This document shows, one piece after another, positions 9,231 to 17,749 of a stretch of DNA of 64,000 nucleotides. Within the stretch, counting starts at the first letter, position 1, and the number at the start of each line of letters is the position of its first letter. Where the stretch lies: the NCBI GenBank assembly GCA_017504625.1, contig JAFVQU010000012.1, positions 24,518 to 88,517 on the forward strand, given 5' to 3'. Source of the DNA: Clostridia bacterium (GTDB lineage Bacteria > Bacillota > Clostridia > Oscillospirales > CAG-272). A model generated the notes under the pieces. It saw only the letters and a list, made by a program, of their open reading frames with translations, did not search any database and was not told where the DNA came from. The position numbers and the translations under genes are program-made.

Positions 9231-9264
9231 AAAGCACCTCAATGCGATGCATTGAGGTGCTTTT
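9231..9264. terminator. bidirectional terminator
   Basis: GCACCTCAATG and CATTGAGGTGC form an 11-bp stem with A4 before and T4 after. It separates the converging oxidoreductase operon and the ABC permease gene. Confidence 0.85.
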
Positions 9265-9265
9265 G

Positions 9266-10327
9266 TCACATCATTCCGATTATAAGCGGTATTACTCCGA
9301 GCGCGGTGATGACAAGATCTCTTGCTTTTAGTTTAAAGCTTCTTCTGTATATAACGTACCCTATTATCATCATCATAAATACGAGAATGGTCACGATCTC
9401 AATAGATCCGATCATTGTAATCAAGCTATATCCGTACAACGGAATAAGTAAACGGTATCCGAGATACGAATCGCTTATCTCTCCTGCTTTGTTAGCTCCT
9501 TTTCGGGCAAATGTTACGAAATATCCTATCAAGCACGCGATACCGATCACTCCCCACGCAATAAAGAAACCAAACTGTGAGCGGTATATTCCCGCATAGG
9601 TAAAGTTGTTCCAACCCGACTGATTTACTTCAATAAGCGACTGGAATATCACGGTAAGATTATTTAGCGGCGCGTACACCATTCCCCATTCGGGAATCTG
9701 AGAAAGCCTGCGGGAAAGCATGTAGATCTCATAATTGCCCTCCTGTATATAAAGCGGTTTTGTCAGCGCGTACACTGCATACATAACCACCCAAAGCACA
9801 AACATCCAAAGCACCGACATAATGATGCCATCCGCAACCGTGTTCGCCTGAATAAATATAAACGAAAAGAACGAATAGATCACAAATCCGAGCAAAATCG
9901 AAAGGAAATAGTACCCAACAAGGTAATAAAGTTCAAAGAAGTCGGTATTTATCGCGAGATATATGCCCGAAATTGCAAAGGTCACGGTGTAGATAAAGAT
10001 GCATTGGATAAATCCGCCGATAAAGTGTGCGGCCGCCATTTTCTCCCTCTTTATTGGGAAAAAATAAAGCGTGTCAAGATTACGGCGGTTTTTAAACCCC
10101 ATATTTTCAAGCATCGGTATAATCGTGCATACTATTCCAAGCACAACAGCAAGAATATATATTCCCGTAGACGCGTATTTTATATGTTCAATATCACCGT
10201 AATACTCTATGCTTTCGGATATGACCGACTGTGTAAGAATCACCGAAAGAACGGTCAGAACGAGCGTGCGAAGCGCGGAATTCTCAAGTCGATACCAAAG
10301 ATATCTTAAAAAATTGCTCTTTTTCAT
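9266..10327 (-). CDS. ABC transporter permease (YtrC/ABC-2-like)
   Basis: A 353-residue integral membrane protein with about eight hydrophobic segments and a short basic N-terminus. It overlaps the ATPase gene upstream by 4 bp (ATGA), and that ATPase overlaps a YtrA-like GntR regulator, so this is the membrane part of a small self-regulated ABC system. In Bacillus the comparable ytr operon responds to cell-envelope antibiotics; applying that here is inference. No extracytoplasmic binding protein is encoded nearby, so export or envelope protection is likelier than uptake. Confidence 0.8.
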   Translation of the reverse strand: MKKSNFLRYLWYRLENSALRTLVLTVLSVILTQSVISESIEYYGDIEHIKYASTGIYILAVVLGIVCTIIPMLENMGFKNRRNLDTLYFFPIKREKMAAAHFIGGFIQCIFIYTVTFAISGIYLAINTDFFELYYLVGYYFLSILLGFVIYSFFSFIFIQANTVADGIIMSVLWMFVLWVVMYAVYALTKPLYIQEGNYEIYMLSRRLSQIPEWGMVYAPLNNLTVIFQSLIEVNQSGWNNFTYAGIYRSQFGFFIAWGVIGIACLIGYFVTFARKGANKAGEISDSYLGYRLLIPLYGYSLITMIGSIEIVTILVFMMMIIGYVIYRRSFKLKARDLVITALGVIPLIIGMM

Positions 10328-11205
10328 ACCTTATACCCCCTTCCCTCGACCTCGCGGATAAACATTTCTTCAAAATCCATAGGCATCTGCTCGACTATCG
10401 CGGGAGAGAGCTTTTCAAGCGCTTTTTTCATATCGTCCTCCTTGCCCTCAAGCACGATACGCGCAAATCTGCCTGTTTTTTCAAGCGATATCACAGGCAA
10501 GCCGAAGAAAATCTGCTCCGAAAAATCCTCAAAGAACGCAAGCTGGAACTTGCAATATCTGTTAACTCGCTCGGCAATATCACCCGACGACGCGATAGTC
10601 ATTTTGTCAATAAGCGCGTACGAATCGCAAAAATCCTCAAGCTCGCGGAGAGAATGGCTCGATATGATAACAGTCGTTCCGTACTCCTCGGCAGCTTGGT
10701 TTATCGCCCTCTTGAACGAAAGTCGCGCCAAGGGATCAAGTCCGTCGAACGCCTCGTCAAGCAAAAGATATTTAGGCTTGACAGAGAGCGCGAGCGCAAT
10801 ATAAAGCTGTCGCCTCATGCCCTTTGAAAAGTTGCGTATAGGCTTCTTTTCGTCAAGCTTAAACTCACTCATATATTCAAGAAAGACCTTGCGGTCAATA
10901 TCGGGATAAAATACGCGATAAAGCTCGAAGAGCGCCTTTCCCGTCGTGTGTCCCGTAAAATATGGATCGTCGGGCAGGAAAAATAGCCTTTCACGCGCTT
11001 TTTCATCGCCGATCGGCAGTCCGTCGCAAAAAATTTCTCCCTCGTCGGCACTGTAAACACCCGAGATAAGACGGAGAAGTGTCGTTTTGCCGGCTCCGTT
11101 GATGCCGACAAGTCCCATAATACTCCCCTCGGGAAGCGTAAGATTTATATCATTAAGTATCAGTTTGCCACCAAGACTGTGGCAGAGATTTTTGATCTCA
11201 ATCAT
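10324..11205 (-). CDS. ABC transporter ATP-binding protein (YtrB-like)
   Basis: A 293-residue stand-alone ATPase. Walker A is GINGAGKTTL near residue 37, Walker B and catalytic Glu are LLLDEAF, the signature is degenerate (NFSKGMRRQ), and the switch histidine is in ISSHSLRE. The C-terminal 80 residues are an extension seen in BcrA/YtrB-like ATPases. Overlaps of 8 bp with the GntR gene and 4 bp with the permease gene indicate a tightly coupled operon. It powers the permease encoded at 9266-10327. Confidence 0.9.
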   Translation of the reverse strand: MIEIKNLCHSLGGKLILNDINLTLPEGSIMGLVGINGAGKTTLLRLISGVYSADEGEIFCDGLPIGDEKARERLFFLPDDPYFTGHTTGKALFELYRVFYPDIDRKVFLEYMSEFKLDEKKPIRNFSKGMRRQLYIALALSVKPKYLLLDEAFDGLDPLARLSFKRAINQAAEEYGTTVIISSHSLRELEDFCDSYALIDKMTIASSGDIAERVNRYCKFQLAFFEDFSEQIFFGLPVISLEKTGRFARIVLEGKEDDMKKALEKLSPAIVEQMPMDFEEMFIREVEGRGYKV

Positions 11206-11554
11206 TTTCTCCGTATACCTCCTCTATCCATTTTTGTAAGGTCGCCTTGCTGATTCCCATGTCGCGAAAGGCGTAGATTATATTCTTTTTGTCGGGCTCG
11301 CTTGCCCTTTCGCTTTGATCTTCGCCGTATGTGACGAACGCGCCCTTCTTCGGCAAGGATTTGATATACCCCTCCTCCTCAAGCTTTGAGTAGGCGCGCG
11401 CCACGGTATTGGGATTTACCGACATCTCGCACGCCGCCTCTCTGACCGAGGGGAGCTTTTCGCCGTTCTTGATGATACCGAGCTTAATATACTCCTTGTA
11501 TTTCTCGGCTATTTCAAGATATACGTCCTGCTTGCCCGAAAAATTCAGCTGCAT
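11198..11554 (-). CDS. GntR family regulator, YtrA subfamily
   Basis: A 118-residue protein with an N-terminal winged helix: the stretch EKLPSVREAACEMSVNPNTV is the GntR DNA-recognition motif. The C-terminus is short, about 45 residues, with no metabolite-binding domain, which marks the YtrA subfamily that represses its own ABC operon. GGAGGAG lies 6 bases before the ATG. The promoter at 11618-11646 is followed by a tandem 9-bp repeat (11587-11622) that is the obvious operator candidate. It is the first gene of the operon with the ATPase and the permease. Confidence 0.9.
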   Translation of the reverse strand: MQLNFSGKQDVYLEIAEKYKEYIKLGIIKNGEKLPSVREAACEMSVNPNTVARAYSKLEEEGYIKSLPKKGAFVTYGEDQSERASEPDKKNIIYAFRDMGISKATLQKWIEEVYGEND

Positions 11555-11586
11555 CTTGCTCCTCCTTTCGTTTCTGTTGTGTCAAA

Positions 11587-11622
11587 CTGTATTATCTGTA
11601 TTAACTGCTCTATCTGTATTAT
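11587..11622 (-). repeat. tandem 9-bp repeat, candidate GntR operator
   Basis: On the plus strand CTGTATTA occurs at 11587, 11596 and 11614, with a degenerate copy CTGCTCTA at 11605, giving four units in a 9-bp register. The array runs from the -10 box into the transcribed leader of the GntR gene, so occupancy would block initiation. Autorepression by the adjacent regulator is inferred. Confidence 0.5.
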
Positions 11623-11646
11623 AACAACTCGCTCACGTCTTGTCAA
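11618..11646 (-). promoter_or_regulatory. sigma-A promoter of the GntR-ABC operon
   Basis: On the minus strand TTGACA (11646-11641) and TATAAT (11623-11618) are separated by 17 bp: a full consensus promoter, which is expected to need a repressor. Confidence 0.85.
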
Positions 11647-11665
11647 TAGGGTTTTTAAAATTTTT

Positions 11666-11698
11666 CAAAAAAATATCGGGCGGATCTCTCCGCCCGAT
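11666..11698 (-). terminator. glnN terminator
   Basis: A perfect 10-bp stem, ATCGGGCGGA with TCCGCCCGAT, loop TCTC, followed on the minus strand by AT and T7. It ends the glnN transcript just before the oppositely placed promoter of the GntR operon. Confidence 0.85.
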
Positions 11699-11758
11699 GT
11701 TTTCTTTTTATCTTGTAAGCTTAAAAACAACACCGTCGTTTTATTGAAGTAAAACGCG

Positions 11759-13852
11759 TTACTGCTTCATCGTCATCTCGCCGTAGGAGGGCAAGGGCCA
11801 GATGTCCGCGGGAACGATTCCCTCCGCCTCGTCAACTGCCGCGCGAAGCTCTCGCATAAGCGGAACTACCTTTTCCTTGTACGAGAATGCTGACGCATCC
11901 GACTCCTTTATTGCCGCCGACTCCTGCGCCTTAAGTGAAAGTCTTTCCGCCTTATCGTATGCGATATGCGCAAGTCTTGAAAGCCTCGTTACTATCGCGC
12001 GCTCAAGCTCTGTTCCCACACTGCCGCCAAATACGCTTGCCTTATCCCTTGCGATCGCGGAAAGCGAGCCGATATACTGCTCTATTGCGGGGATGATTCT
12101 TTTGTTGGTCATATCGACCATCGTTTTTGCCTCGATGTCGATAATGTTGGAGTAATTTTCGTACATTATCTCCTCGCGCGCGTGAAGCTCTACCTCGCTC
12201 ATTACACCGAATTCGGTAAAGAGCGCAACATTCTTCTCCTTGGTCAGATATTCAAGCGCATCGACCGAGGTGCGAAGATTGAGCAGTCCTCTTTTCTCTG
12301 CCTCAATCGGCCAAGCCTTAGAATAACCGTTTCCGTTGAATATTATTCTCTTGTGCGCCTTAAGCGTTTTCTTTATAAGCGCTCTTGCCGCGCTCTCAAT
12401 ATCACTTTTGCCCTCAAGCTCGTTGGCAAAATCCTTTAACACCTTTGCCGTCGCGGTATTGAGCACGATGTTTGACATCGCGATATTCTGCGATGAGCCA
12501 ACCATTCTGAATTCAAACTTATTACCCGTGAACGCAAAGGGCGAGGTTCTGTTTCTGTCGGTCGAGTCGTATCTGAAGGTAGGCACGCTCGGCACGCCGA
12601 GGTCCATAGTTCTTCTCGCCTTGTCCTGATAATCAATATCACCGACTATCGCCTCGATAAGCTCCTCAAGCTCATCTCCAAGAAATATAGATACTATCGC
12701 AGGGGGTGCTTCGTCAGCGCCAAGACGGTGATCGTTTCCGGGGATCGCGACCGACAAGCGAAGAAGATCCTGATAATCGTCGACCGCCTTGATAACAGCC
12801 GAGAGGAAGATCAGAAATCTCGTGTTTGACGCGGGATTTTTACCGGGGCTGAAAAGATTTATACCCGTATCGGTCGCTATCGACCAGTTATTATGCTTGC
12901 CCGAGCCGTTAAGAGTGGCGTAGGGCTTTTCATGGAGGAGCGCGACGAGTCCGTGTCGCTCTGCAACTCGCTTTATCATCTCCATAATGATAAGGTTCTG
13001 GTCAACGGCTACGTTACAGGTAGTAAATATCGGTGCAAGCTCGTGCTGCGATGGAGCGACCTCGTTATGCTTTGTCTTTGAGGTAATTCCAAGCTCCCAA
13101 AGCTCCCTATCAAGCTCTGCCATAAACGCGCCTATCTTGGTCTTAAGCGGGCCGTAGTAGTGATCCTCAAGCTGCTGATTTTTAGGTGCGGGGCAGCCAA
13201 AGAGGGTTCTGCCCGTGTAGAGCAAGTCCTCACGCTGCTCGTAATATTCTTTATTTATAAGGAAATATTCCTGCTCAACTCCCGACGATGCCGCAACTCG
13301 CGACGCGGTGTTATCTCCAAGCAAGGAAAGTATATGCAAGGACTGCTCGCTTATCGCGTCCATCGAGCGCAAAAGCGGAGTTTTGGTATCAAGCGCGTCA
13401 CCCGTGTAGGAGCAGAAAACGGTGGGAATATAGAGAGTTCCGTCCTTAATAAAGGCATAGGACGAGGGATCCCACGCGGTATATCCGCGCGCGTTGCAGG
13501 TTTCACGCAGTCCGCCCGAGGGGAAGGACGATGCGTCAGATTCGCCCTTGATAAGTTCCTTGCCCGAAAACTCCATGACCACCTTATCGCCGCCTATGGG
13601 CGAGATAAAGGAATCGTGCTTTTCAGCCGTCATATTAGTGAGGGGCTGGAACCAATGCGTATAGTGTGTCGCGCCCTTCTCTACCGCCCAGTCCTTCATC
13701 GCGTTTGCAACGACGTTAGCGATAGAAACGTCTATCATCTTACCGGTCTGTATGGTATCAGTCAGGGACTTATACACGTCCTTGGGAAGTCTTTGGCGCA
13801 TAATGGCGTCGTTAAATACCATAGAGCCGAACATCTCGGGAATATTTACCAT
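11759..13852 (-). CDS. glnN: type III glutamine synthetase
   Basis: A 697-residue GSIII enzyme that condenses glutamate and ammonia to glutamine with ATP. Diagnostic segments are the N-terminal PEMFGSMVFND, KGATHYTHWFQPLT, the catalytic HNEVAPSQHELAP and LNGSGKHNNWS. GSIII is about 250 residues longer than GSI and common in Clostridia and Bacteroidetes. I start at ATG 13852 (AAAGGCGG 8 bases upstream). An in-frame ATG at 13897 also has an AAAGGA motif, but the -10 box at 13918-13913 would place the transcript start inside that motif, leaving no usable ribosome site. It has its own promoter and terminator, so it is monocistronic. No GlnR or PII gene is near. Confidence 0.93.
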   Translation of the reverse strand: MVNIPEMFGSMVFNDAIMRQRLPKDVYKSLTDTIQTGKMIDVSIANVVANAMKDWAVEKGATHYTHWFQPLTNMTAEKHDSFISPIGGDKVVMEFSGKELIKGESDASSFPSGGLRETCNARGYTAWDPSSYAFIKDGTLYIPTVFCSYTGDALDTKTPLLRSMDAISEQSLHILSLLGDNTASRVAASSGVEQEYFLINKEYYEQREDLLYTGRTLFGCPAPKNQQLEDHYYGPLKTKIGAFMAELDRELWELGITSKTKHNEVAPSQHELAPIFTTCNVAVDQNLIIMEMIKRVAERHGLVALLHEKPYATLNGSGKHNNWSIATDTGINLFSPGKNPASNTRFLIFLSAVIKAVDDYQDLLRLSVAIPGNDHRLGADEAPPAIVSIFLGDELEELIEAIVGDIDYQDKARRTMDLGVPSVPTFRYDSTDRNRTSPFAFTGNKFEFRMVGSSQNIAMSNIVLNTATAKVLKDFANELEGKSDIESAARALIKKTLKAHKRIIFNGNGYSKAWPIEAEKRGLLNLRTSVDALEYLTKEKNVALFTEFGVMSEVELHAREEIMYENYSNIIDIEAKTMVDMTNKRIIPAIEQYIGSLSAIARDKASVFGGSVGTELERAIVTRLSRLAHIAYDKAERLSLKAQESAAIKESDASAFSYKEKVVPLMRELRAAVDEAEGIVPADIWPLPSYGEMTMKQ

Positions 13853-13912
13853 AAAAACACCGCCTTTCATCAGTCGGTCGTCGCACGAATGCGACATAAA
13901 AAATTCCTTTCT

Positions 13913-13941
13913 ATTATATACCCATTGTCAAATTTTGTCAA
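13913..13941 (-). promoter_or_regulatory. sigma-A promoter of glnN
   Basis: TTGACA (13941-13936) and TATAAT (13918-13913) with a 17-bp spacer on the minus strand. The expected transcript start near 13906 gives a leader of about 55 nt to the ATG at 13852. Confidence 0.8.
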
Positions 13942-13963
13942 GGTAGCGCGTAAGATTTTGAGC

Positions 13964-13993
13964 AAAAAAGAGCCGACGGTGCCGTCGGCTCTC
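13964..13993 (-). terminator. terminator of the XRE regulator gene
   Basis: GAGCCGACGG and CCGTCGGCTC form a 10-bp stem followed on the minus strand by T6. It ends the gene at 14006-14626 before the glnN promoter. Confidence 0.85.
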
Positions 13994-14005
13994 ATTCAAT
14001 ATAAA

Positions 14006-14626
14006 TTACTCTTTATCAAGGCTTAAGACTTTCTTCTGCCAGGACTTTTCTTGGCACTTAGGGCAGCGCATCTTTCTCGTTCTGCCCATATGAGGCGCAA
14101 GATTAACCGCCTTAAATGTCGGAACGTATCTGTGTCCGCATTTTTTACACTCGTAATATCCCGCCTTCTGCTCGATCTTGAGCATAAACGGCATCGCGAC
14201 GAGCAAAGGTACAAGTCCGGCGAGAATAATTACGACTCTCTGCCATTCCGCAAGATTTTCTGCGTACGCCGCAACGACAGCGCCACCGAGCAACATCACT
14301 ATGCCAAGTACGCCTACAAGGATCTCCACACGAAGAAGATTTCTGTCTGCCTCCTCCTTCTGCTTTTTCATTTCAAGCAAGTTTTTTTCAAGCTCTTTGT
14401 TGTAATTTTCCATTGAAACTACCTCCCCACTTAATAAATCGTTTACCGTGATCGAGAGCAGTCCGCAAAGATCAAGCATTATAGACGAATCGGGCAACGA
14501 TCGCCCCGTTTCCCACTTCGACACGGCTCTGTCGGTGATATTCAGCTTTTCGGCAAGCTCTGCCTGAGTTAAGCCCTGCGCTCGACGGCGCTCGGATATG
14601 AACTTTCCGATTTTGATCTGATCCAT
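14006..14626 (-). CDS. XRE family regulator with membrane and zinc-ribbon domains
   Basis: A 206-residue protein. Residues 1-60 are a lambda-repressor-type helix-turn-helix (LTQAELAEKLNITDRAVSKW is the recognition region), followed by a coiled-coil-like charged stretch, two hydrophobic segments (about 100-150), and a C-terminal zinc ribbon with CKKCGHRY and, later, CPKCQEK. The start is ATG 14626 with GGGGTGAG upstream; a longer in-frame ORF from 14686 lacks a ribosome site. DNA-binding, membrane and zinc-ribbon parts in one small protein suggest a membrane-tethered regulator sensing metal or redox state, which is inference. It has its own terminator. A TATACT box at 14656-14651 is the likely -10. 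Confidence 0.85.
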   Translation of the reverse strand: MDQIKIGKFISERRRAQGLTQAELAEKLNITDRAVSKWETGRSLPDSSIMLDLCGLLSITVNDLLSGEVVSMENYNKELEKNLLEMKKQKEEADRNLLRVEILVGVLGIVMLLGGAVVAAYAENLAEWQRVVIILAGLVPLLVAMPFMLKIEQKAGYYECKKCGHRYVPTFKAVNLAPHMGRTRKMRCPKCQEKSWQKKVLSLDKE

Positions 14627-14756
14627 AGCAAACTCACCCCTTTCGCTATCAGTATAACATTTCGTGGGCAAAAATCCACATACCAACGGTTGAGTTGGGA
14701 GAAAAACAACTCGCGGTGTGTATTTTTTAACAGCGTATAACTAATTATACCACAAA

Positions 14757-14784
14757 GTGGCAGAGGGAGCAACCCCTCCGCCAC
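14757..14784 (-). terminator. probable spoIIE terminator
   Basis: GTGGCGGAGGG and CCCTCTGCCAC pair with one G-T wobble, but the following sequence is only TTTGTGG, so the U-tract is weak. Confidence 0.5.
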
Positions 14785-14795
14785 AAATTCACTCA

Positions 14796-17387
14796 TCAAT
14801 CTATCAATATGACCGACACGGATATATCGTCGGGCGTGCGGTCGGCGGGATAATTTTTAGCCGCCTTTGCAAGTAGCTCGTCGCGTATCCTCTCACAAAT
14901 TTTATTTTTGTCCTCGTCGATCTCTCCCGTTTTGCTCTTCGCGCTCTTTTTTGCGTATGCACAAAGGTATTCGACAAGCCAAGCGCAATCCTCGCTGTCG
15001 GGACAGCAGCCATCGCTTATCATAACGACAAGGTCACCCTTTTGAGTGTCAAATCTCGTTATTCGCGCGTCGGCATCCTTGATAATGCCAACCGGCATAG
15101 TGCGCGAGCTTATCTTGTAAACGGTACCGCCGCGCGCCACGTAGGTGGGAGCCGCGCCGCTCTTGATAAAGGATGCGGAGCCGTTCATAAGGTCAAGCTC
15201 AAAAAGATCTACGGTCGCAGAGCATTCAGCCCCAACACCGAGATTTTCCGAGCGTATGACGTTATTGAGCATGCGGAGAGTTATATCGGCTCTGTTACCC
15301 GCGCAAAGCATTTTTTCAATAAACATAGCGCAGACGTTTGACGTAAACGCCGCATCACCGCCGCTTCCCATTCCGTCGCTTATCAATGAATAAAAATATG
15401 AAGCATCTGTCAGAAACGCGCTTGTGGTATCGCCGCAGACCTCCTCTATCTCTGCAGAAAAGGGATCGATCGCAACGTACTCGTCAACCAGATCGTCGCT
15501 TTGCTCCTCCTTTGCCGTATTACCTCCCCCGTGCGCGCAATACGCCTTTATAGACGGCTTTGAATGCATTATCATGATGTTTCCGTCCTTGCCTATCTCA
15601 AAGGTCGGCTCGCCGAGCTCCGCGCCGACGATCTTTGATATCTCTCGGCGAATCTCTGCCGATTTCTCGGAGCTTATCTTATCGCCCGACACAACTCCGC
15701 GCGCGACAACGTGACGGCATCTCTTTCCGTAAACTACGACTCCGCGCGGTCGCATTCCCGCCGTCAACAGTATATCAAACACCTTGCCACTCTCCTCGAT
15801 ATTGCTCTCGTACTCCTCCGAGCCGTTTTCAAGCGCGTCCTTGAGAATCGTGGTAATATCGCCGTAATTCATGGAAAAAATATTCGCCTTTTCGCCTCTG
15901 ATTACCTCCTCGGTCGTTCTTTGTATCGAGCGATTTACCTCGTCAACTATCCTCTCGTGGCGCAAGCAGACCGAGCGGAAGCTCTCGGGCAGGCTATCCT
16001 TATCAACGCTTCCCTTTTTGTGAAGCTCAGAGCTTACTTTATTTATCGCGTCAAGCGTTTTTTCGTATCCCGTTCCAAGACAGATCTCACGGTTTCGGCA
16101 TCCCTCGCAGTGCTTTTCAAACGAGGTCTCGGCAATTCTCTTGATGCCGAGCAAGTCGGTGCGGCGGAATCTGTCGCTGAGCTTGTAAAAGGTCTCGGAG
16201 AGTGATGAAAACGCGCCCGAAAGTGCCTCAAGTCTGTCGTAAGCGACCTCGTTTTTGGTCTTTTCGGTGACCGCCTCGGCAAAATATATGCCGCTGAGCG
16301 CCAATCCGTCGTAAAGATGCGGCGCACTCATCATCTCTCTGTATTTATCGGCTATGTAATAAAACGGTATTGCCAGAAGCATCGGCGGCAGATATGCGAG
16401 CAGCCCTCTCTCCCCTCCTATATAGTAACACCACACGACGATAAGCGCGCAGACCGCGGGAAGTCCCATATTGCGCTTGACCGCGGACACAAGACAGAAA
16501 AGCAGAGCCATCAGAAAAAGCAGAGGAAGATAGATTATTTCAAGCGCCGCTCCGCAAACAAGCGCGGTAAGACCGCCGTACAAAATTCCGTTTCCCGAGC
16601 AGACGAAAAGCGTAATAAGCGTTGCGAGAAAGGGTGCCATCGGCATTCCGAGAAGAGATCTGTCATGCCCCGCCAAAACGCAAAGAAAAAATATTGCTCC
16701 AAGCGAGATAATCCTATGTATCTTGTCAAAGCCTTCCCACTTGCCTATTTTCGCTATCTCTCGCTCCCTGCCGAAAAACCCCGAAAGAGCAAGTGTTATT
16801 ATCGGCACGGCAAAGGTCAGGAGAAGCGTCTGCATCGCGCTGTAAAATGAAAAATCCGCCACGGTGACAAGATAAACTCCAACGATAAGTCCTCCCACCG
16901 CGCCTGAAATAACCCGTATTCCAAGGCTATCGTCAAAAATGTCCTCCTTGCTTAAACGCTCATTTTTGCTCTCGTCTATCGCCTTGTCGCCGTATTTTAC
17001 AATCGCGCGGCTTTGCTTTTCCTCTCTCAAAAGCCGCATCGAAAGAAGCGCGACAACTCGCATAGCAAGTATTGAAACCGCCGCCAGATAATAGATCGCG
17101 GGAATGCTCCCCCCGATCGCGCTTGCCGCCACGCCTGCCACTATCGGCAAAAGAAAGCGCTTGTGTGAGCAAACAAGCGAGAGCATAATCGGATATATCC
17201 CAAGCGGAAGCGCTACTCCCGACAAAAGATAAGCCGTTGCCGCGACGAGAAAAAATCTCACCGTCACGCGCAGTCGCTCCCTTACCTCGTCCTCATTTTT
17301 TTGTTCAAGCCTTTTGGCTATTCTCTTGAATAAACCCTCTTGCTTAGCGCCCTCCTCATAAGCGCGCTTTTTTTCGGTATTCTGCAT
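14796..17387 (-). CDS. spoIIE: stage II sporulation protein E
   Basis: An 863-residue PP2C-type serine phosphatase that dephosphorylates the anti-anti-sigma factor SpoIIAA to release sigma-F in the forespore; it also sits at the polar division septum. The N-terminus has a charged cytoplasmic segment (about 1-45) and about ten hydrophobic segments (to about 320), a central regulatory region containing a CEGCRNREICLG cysteine cluster, and a C-terminal phosphatase with SDGMGSG near residue 668 and VVMISDGCC. Bacillus SpoIIE is 827 residues, so the length fits. I chose ATG 17387 with AGAGGA 7 bases upstream, not the longer ORF start at 17429. It is strong evidence for an endospore former. Confidence 0.93.
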   Translation of the reverse strand: MQNTEKKRAYEEGAKQEGLFKRIAKRLEQKNEDEVRERLRVTVRFFLVAATAYLLSGVALPLGIYPIMLSLVCSHKRFLLPIVAGVAASAIGGSIPAIYYLAAVSILAMRVVALLSMRLLREEKQSRAIVKYGDKAIDESKNERLSKEDIFDDSLGIRVISGAVGGLIVGVYLVTVADFSFYSAMQTLLLTFAVPIITLALSGFFGREREIAKIGKWEGFDKIHRIISLGAIFFLCVLAGHDRSLLGMPMAPFLATLITLFVCSGNGILYGGLTALVCGAALEIIYLPLLFLMALLFCLVSAVKRNMGLPAVCALIVVWCYYIGGERGLLAYLPPMLLAIPFYYIADKYREMMSAPHLYDGLALSGIYFAEAVTEKTKNEVAYDRLEALSGAFSSLSETFYKLSDRFRRTDLLGIKRIAETSFEKHCEGCRNREICLGTGYEKTLDAINKVSSELHKKGSVDKDSLPESFRSVCLRHERIVDEVNRSIQRTTEEVIRGEKANIFSMNYGDITTILKDALENGSEEYESNIEESGKVFDILLTAGMRPRGVVVYGKRCRHVVARGVVSGDKISSEKSAEIRREISKIVGAELGEPTFEIGKDGNIMIMHSKPSIKAYCAHGGGNTAKEEQSDDLVDEYVAIDPFSAEIEEVCGDTTSAFLTDASYFYSLISDGMGSGGDAAFTSNVCAMFIEKMLCAGNRADITLRMLNNVIRSENLGVGAECSATVDLFELDLMNGSASFIKSGAAPTYVARGGTVYKISSRTMPVGIIKDADARITRFDTQKGDLVVMISDGCCPDSEDCAWLVEYLCAYAKKSAKSKTGEIDEDKNKICERIRDELLAKAAKNYPADRTPDDISVSVILID

Positions 17388-17439
17388 TTTACATTCCTCT
17401 TTTTTTGCAAATTCCACGACACGCCCCAAGGAGCGTTAA

Positions 17440-17518
17440 CGTCTTAATTAAATTATAAACGTCTTACTTTAAAAATTTAGTCGGAACTTATGAGCGCATT
17501 TTTTCTTTTTTCGTCTTA
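17440..17518 (-). promoter_or_regulatory. spoIIE promoter region with repeated TAAGACG
   Basis: On the minus strand TATAAT lies at 17457-17452, but no TTGACA-like -35 is present at 17 or 21 bp, suggesting activator dependence. The heptamer TAAGACG occurs at 17446-17440, 17466-17460 and 17518-17512 (and again at 17657-17651). The upstream copy reads GACGAAAA at 17515-17508, one base from the Spo0A-box core GTCGAAAA. Spo0A activation of spoIIE is known in Bacillus; the assignment here is inference. Confidence 0.45.
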
Positions 17519-17688
17519 TTTTCGCATCACTCGGTAAAGAAGATCGTAATATGTCAACGCCATGGCAGATTAAGGTCGCAAACGAGGGAAAGCTATCGCT
17601 TGCAGTCGACCGATTTTTGCAAATCGGTAAAAAAATCGGTCAGATTTTGACGTCTTAAAAAATTCACAAATTATTTTTCAAAAAGCTA
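17519..17688. other. intergenic stretch with hairpin, no gene seen
   Basis: This is the middle of the 362-bp gap between the divergent spoIIE and SLOG genes. It holds an 8-bp stem, ACCGATTT-TTGC-AAATCGGT (17609-17628), followed by a third copy of the ATCGGT arm at 17635-17640. There is no ORF over 20 codons with a ribosome site and no riboswitch pattern I could match. Confidence 0.4.
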
Positions 17689-17717
17689 TTTACTTATGCG
17701 AACATTTGTGCTATAAT
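17689..17717 (+). promoter_or_regulatory. sigma-A promoter of the first SLOG gene
   Basis: TTTACT at 17689-17694 and TATAAT at 17712-17717 with a 17-bp spacer, 33 bp before the ATG. Confidence 0.7.
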
Positions 17718-17749
17718 TGTAATGCACAAAAAAGAAAGGGGTGCAAATC

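Noticed and set aside
13160-14026. 288-codon plus-strand ORF across the glnN promoter
   Set aside because: It runs through the glnN promoter and a terminator and is antisense to a certain gene.
17540-17640. Possible riboswitch between spoIIE and the SLOG gene
   Set aside because: I tried c-di-GMP-I and other conserved cores; the GGGAAAGC piece alone does not fit and the pairing scheme is absent.
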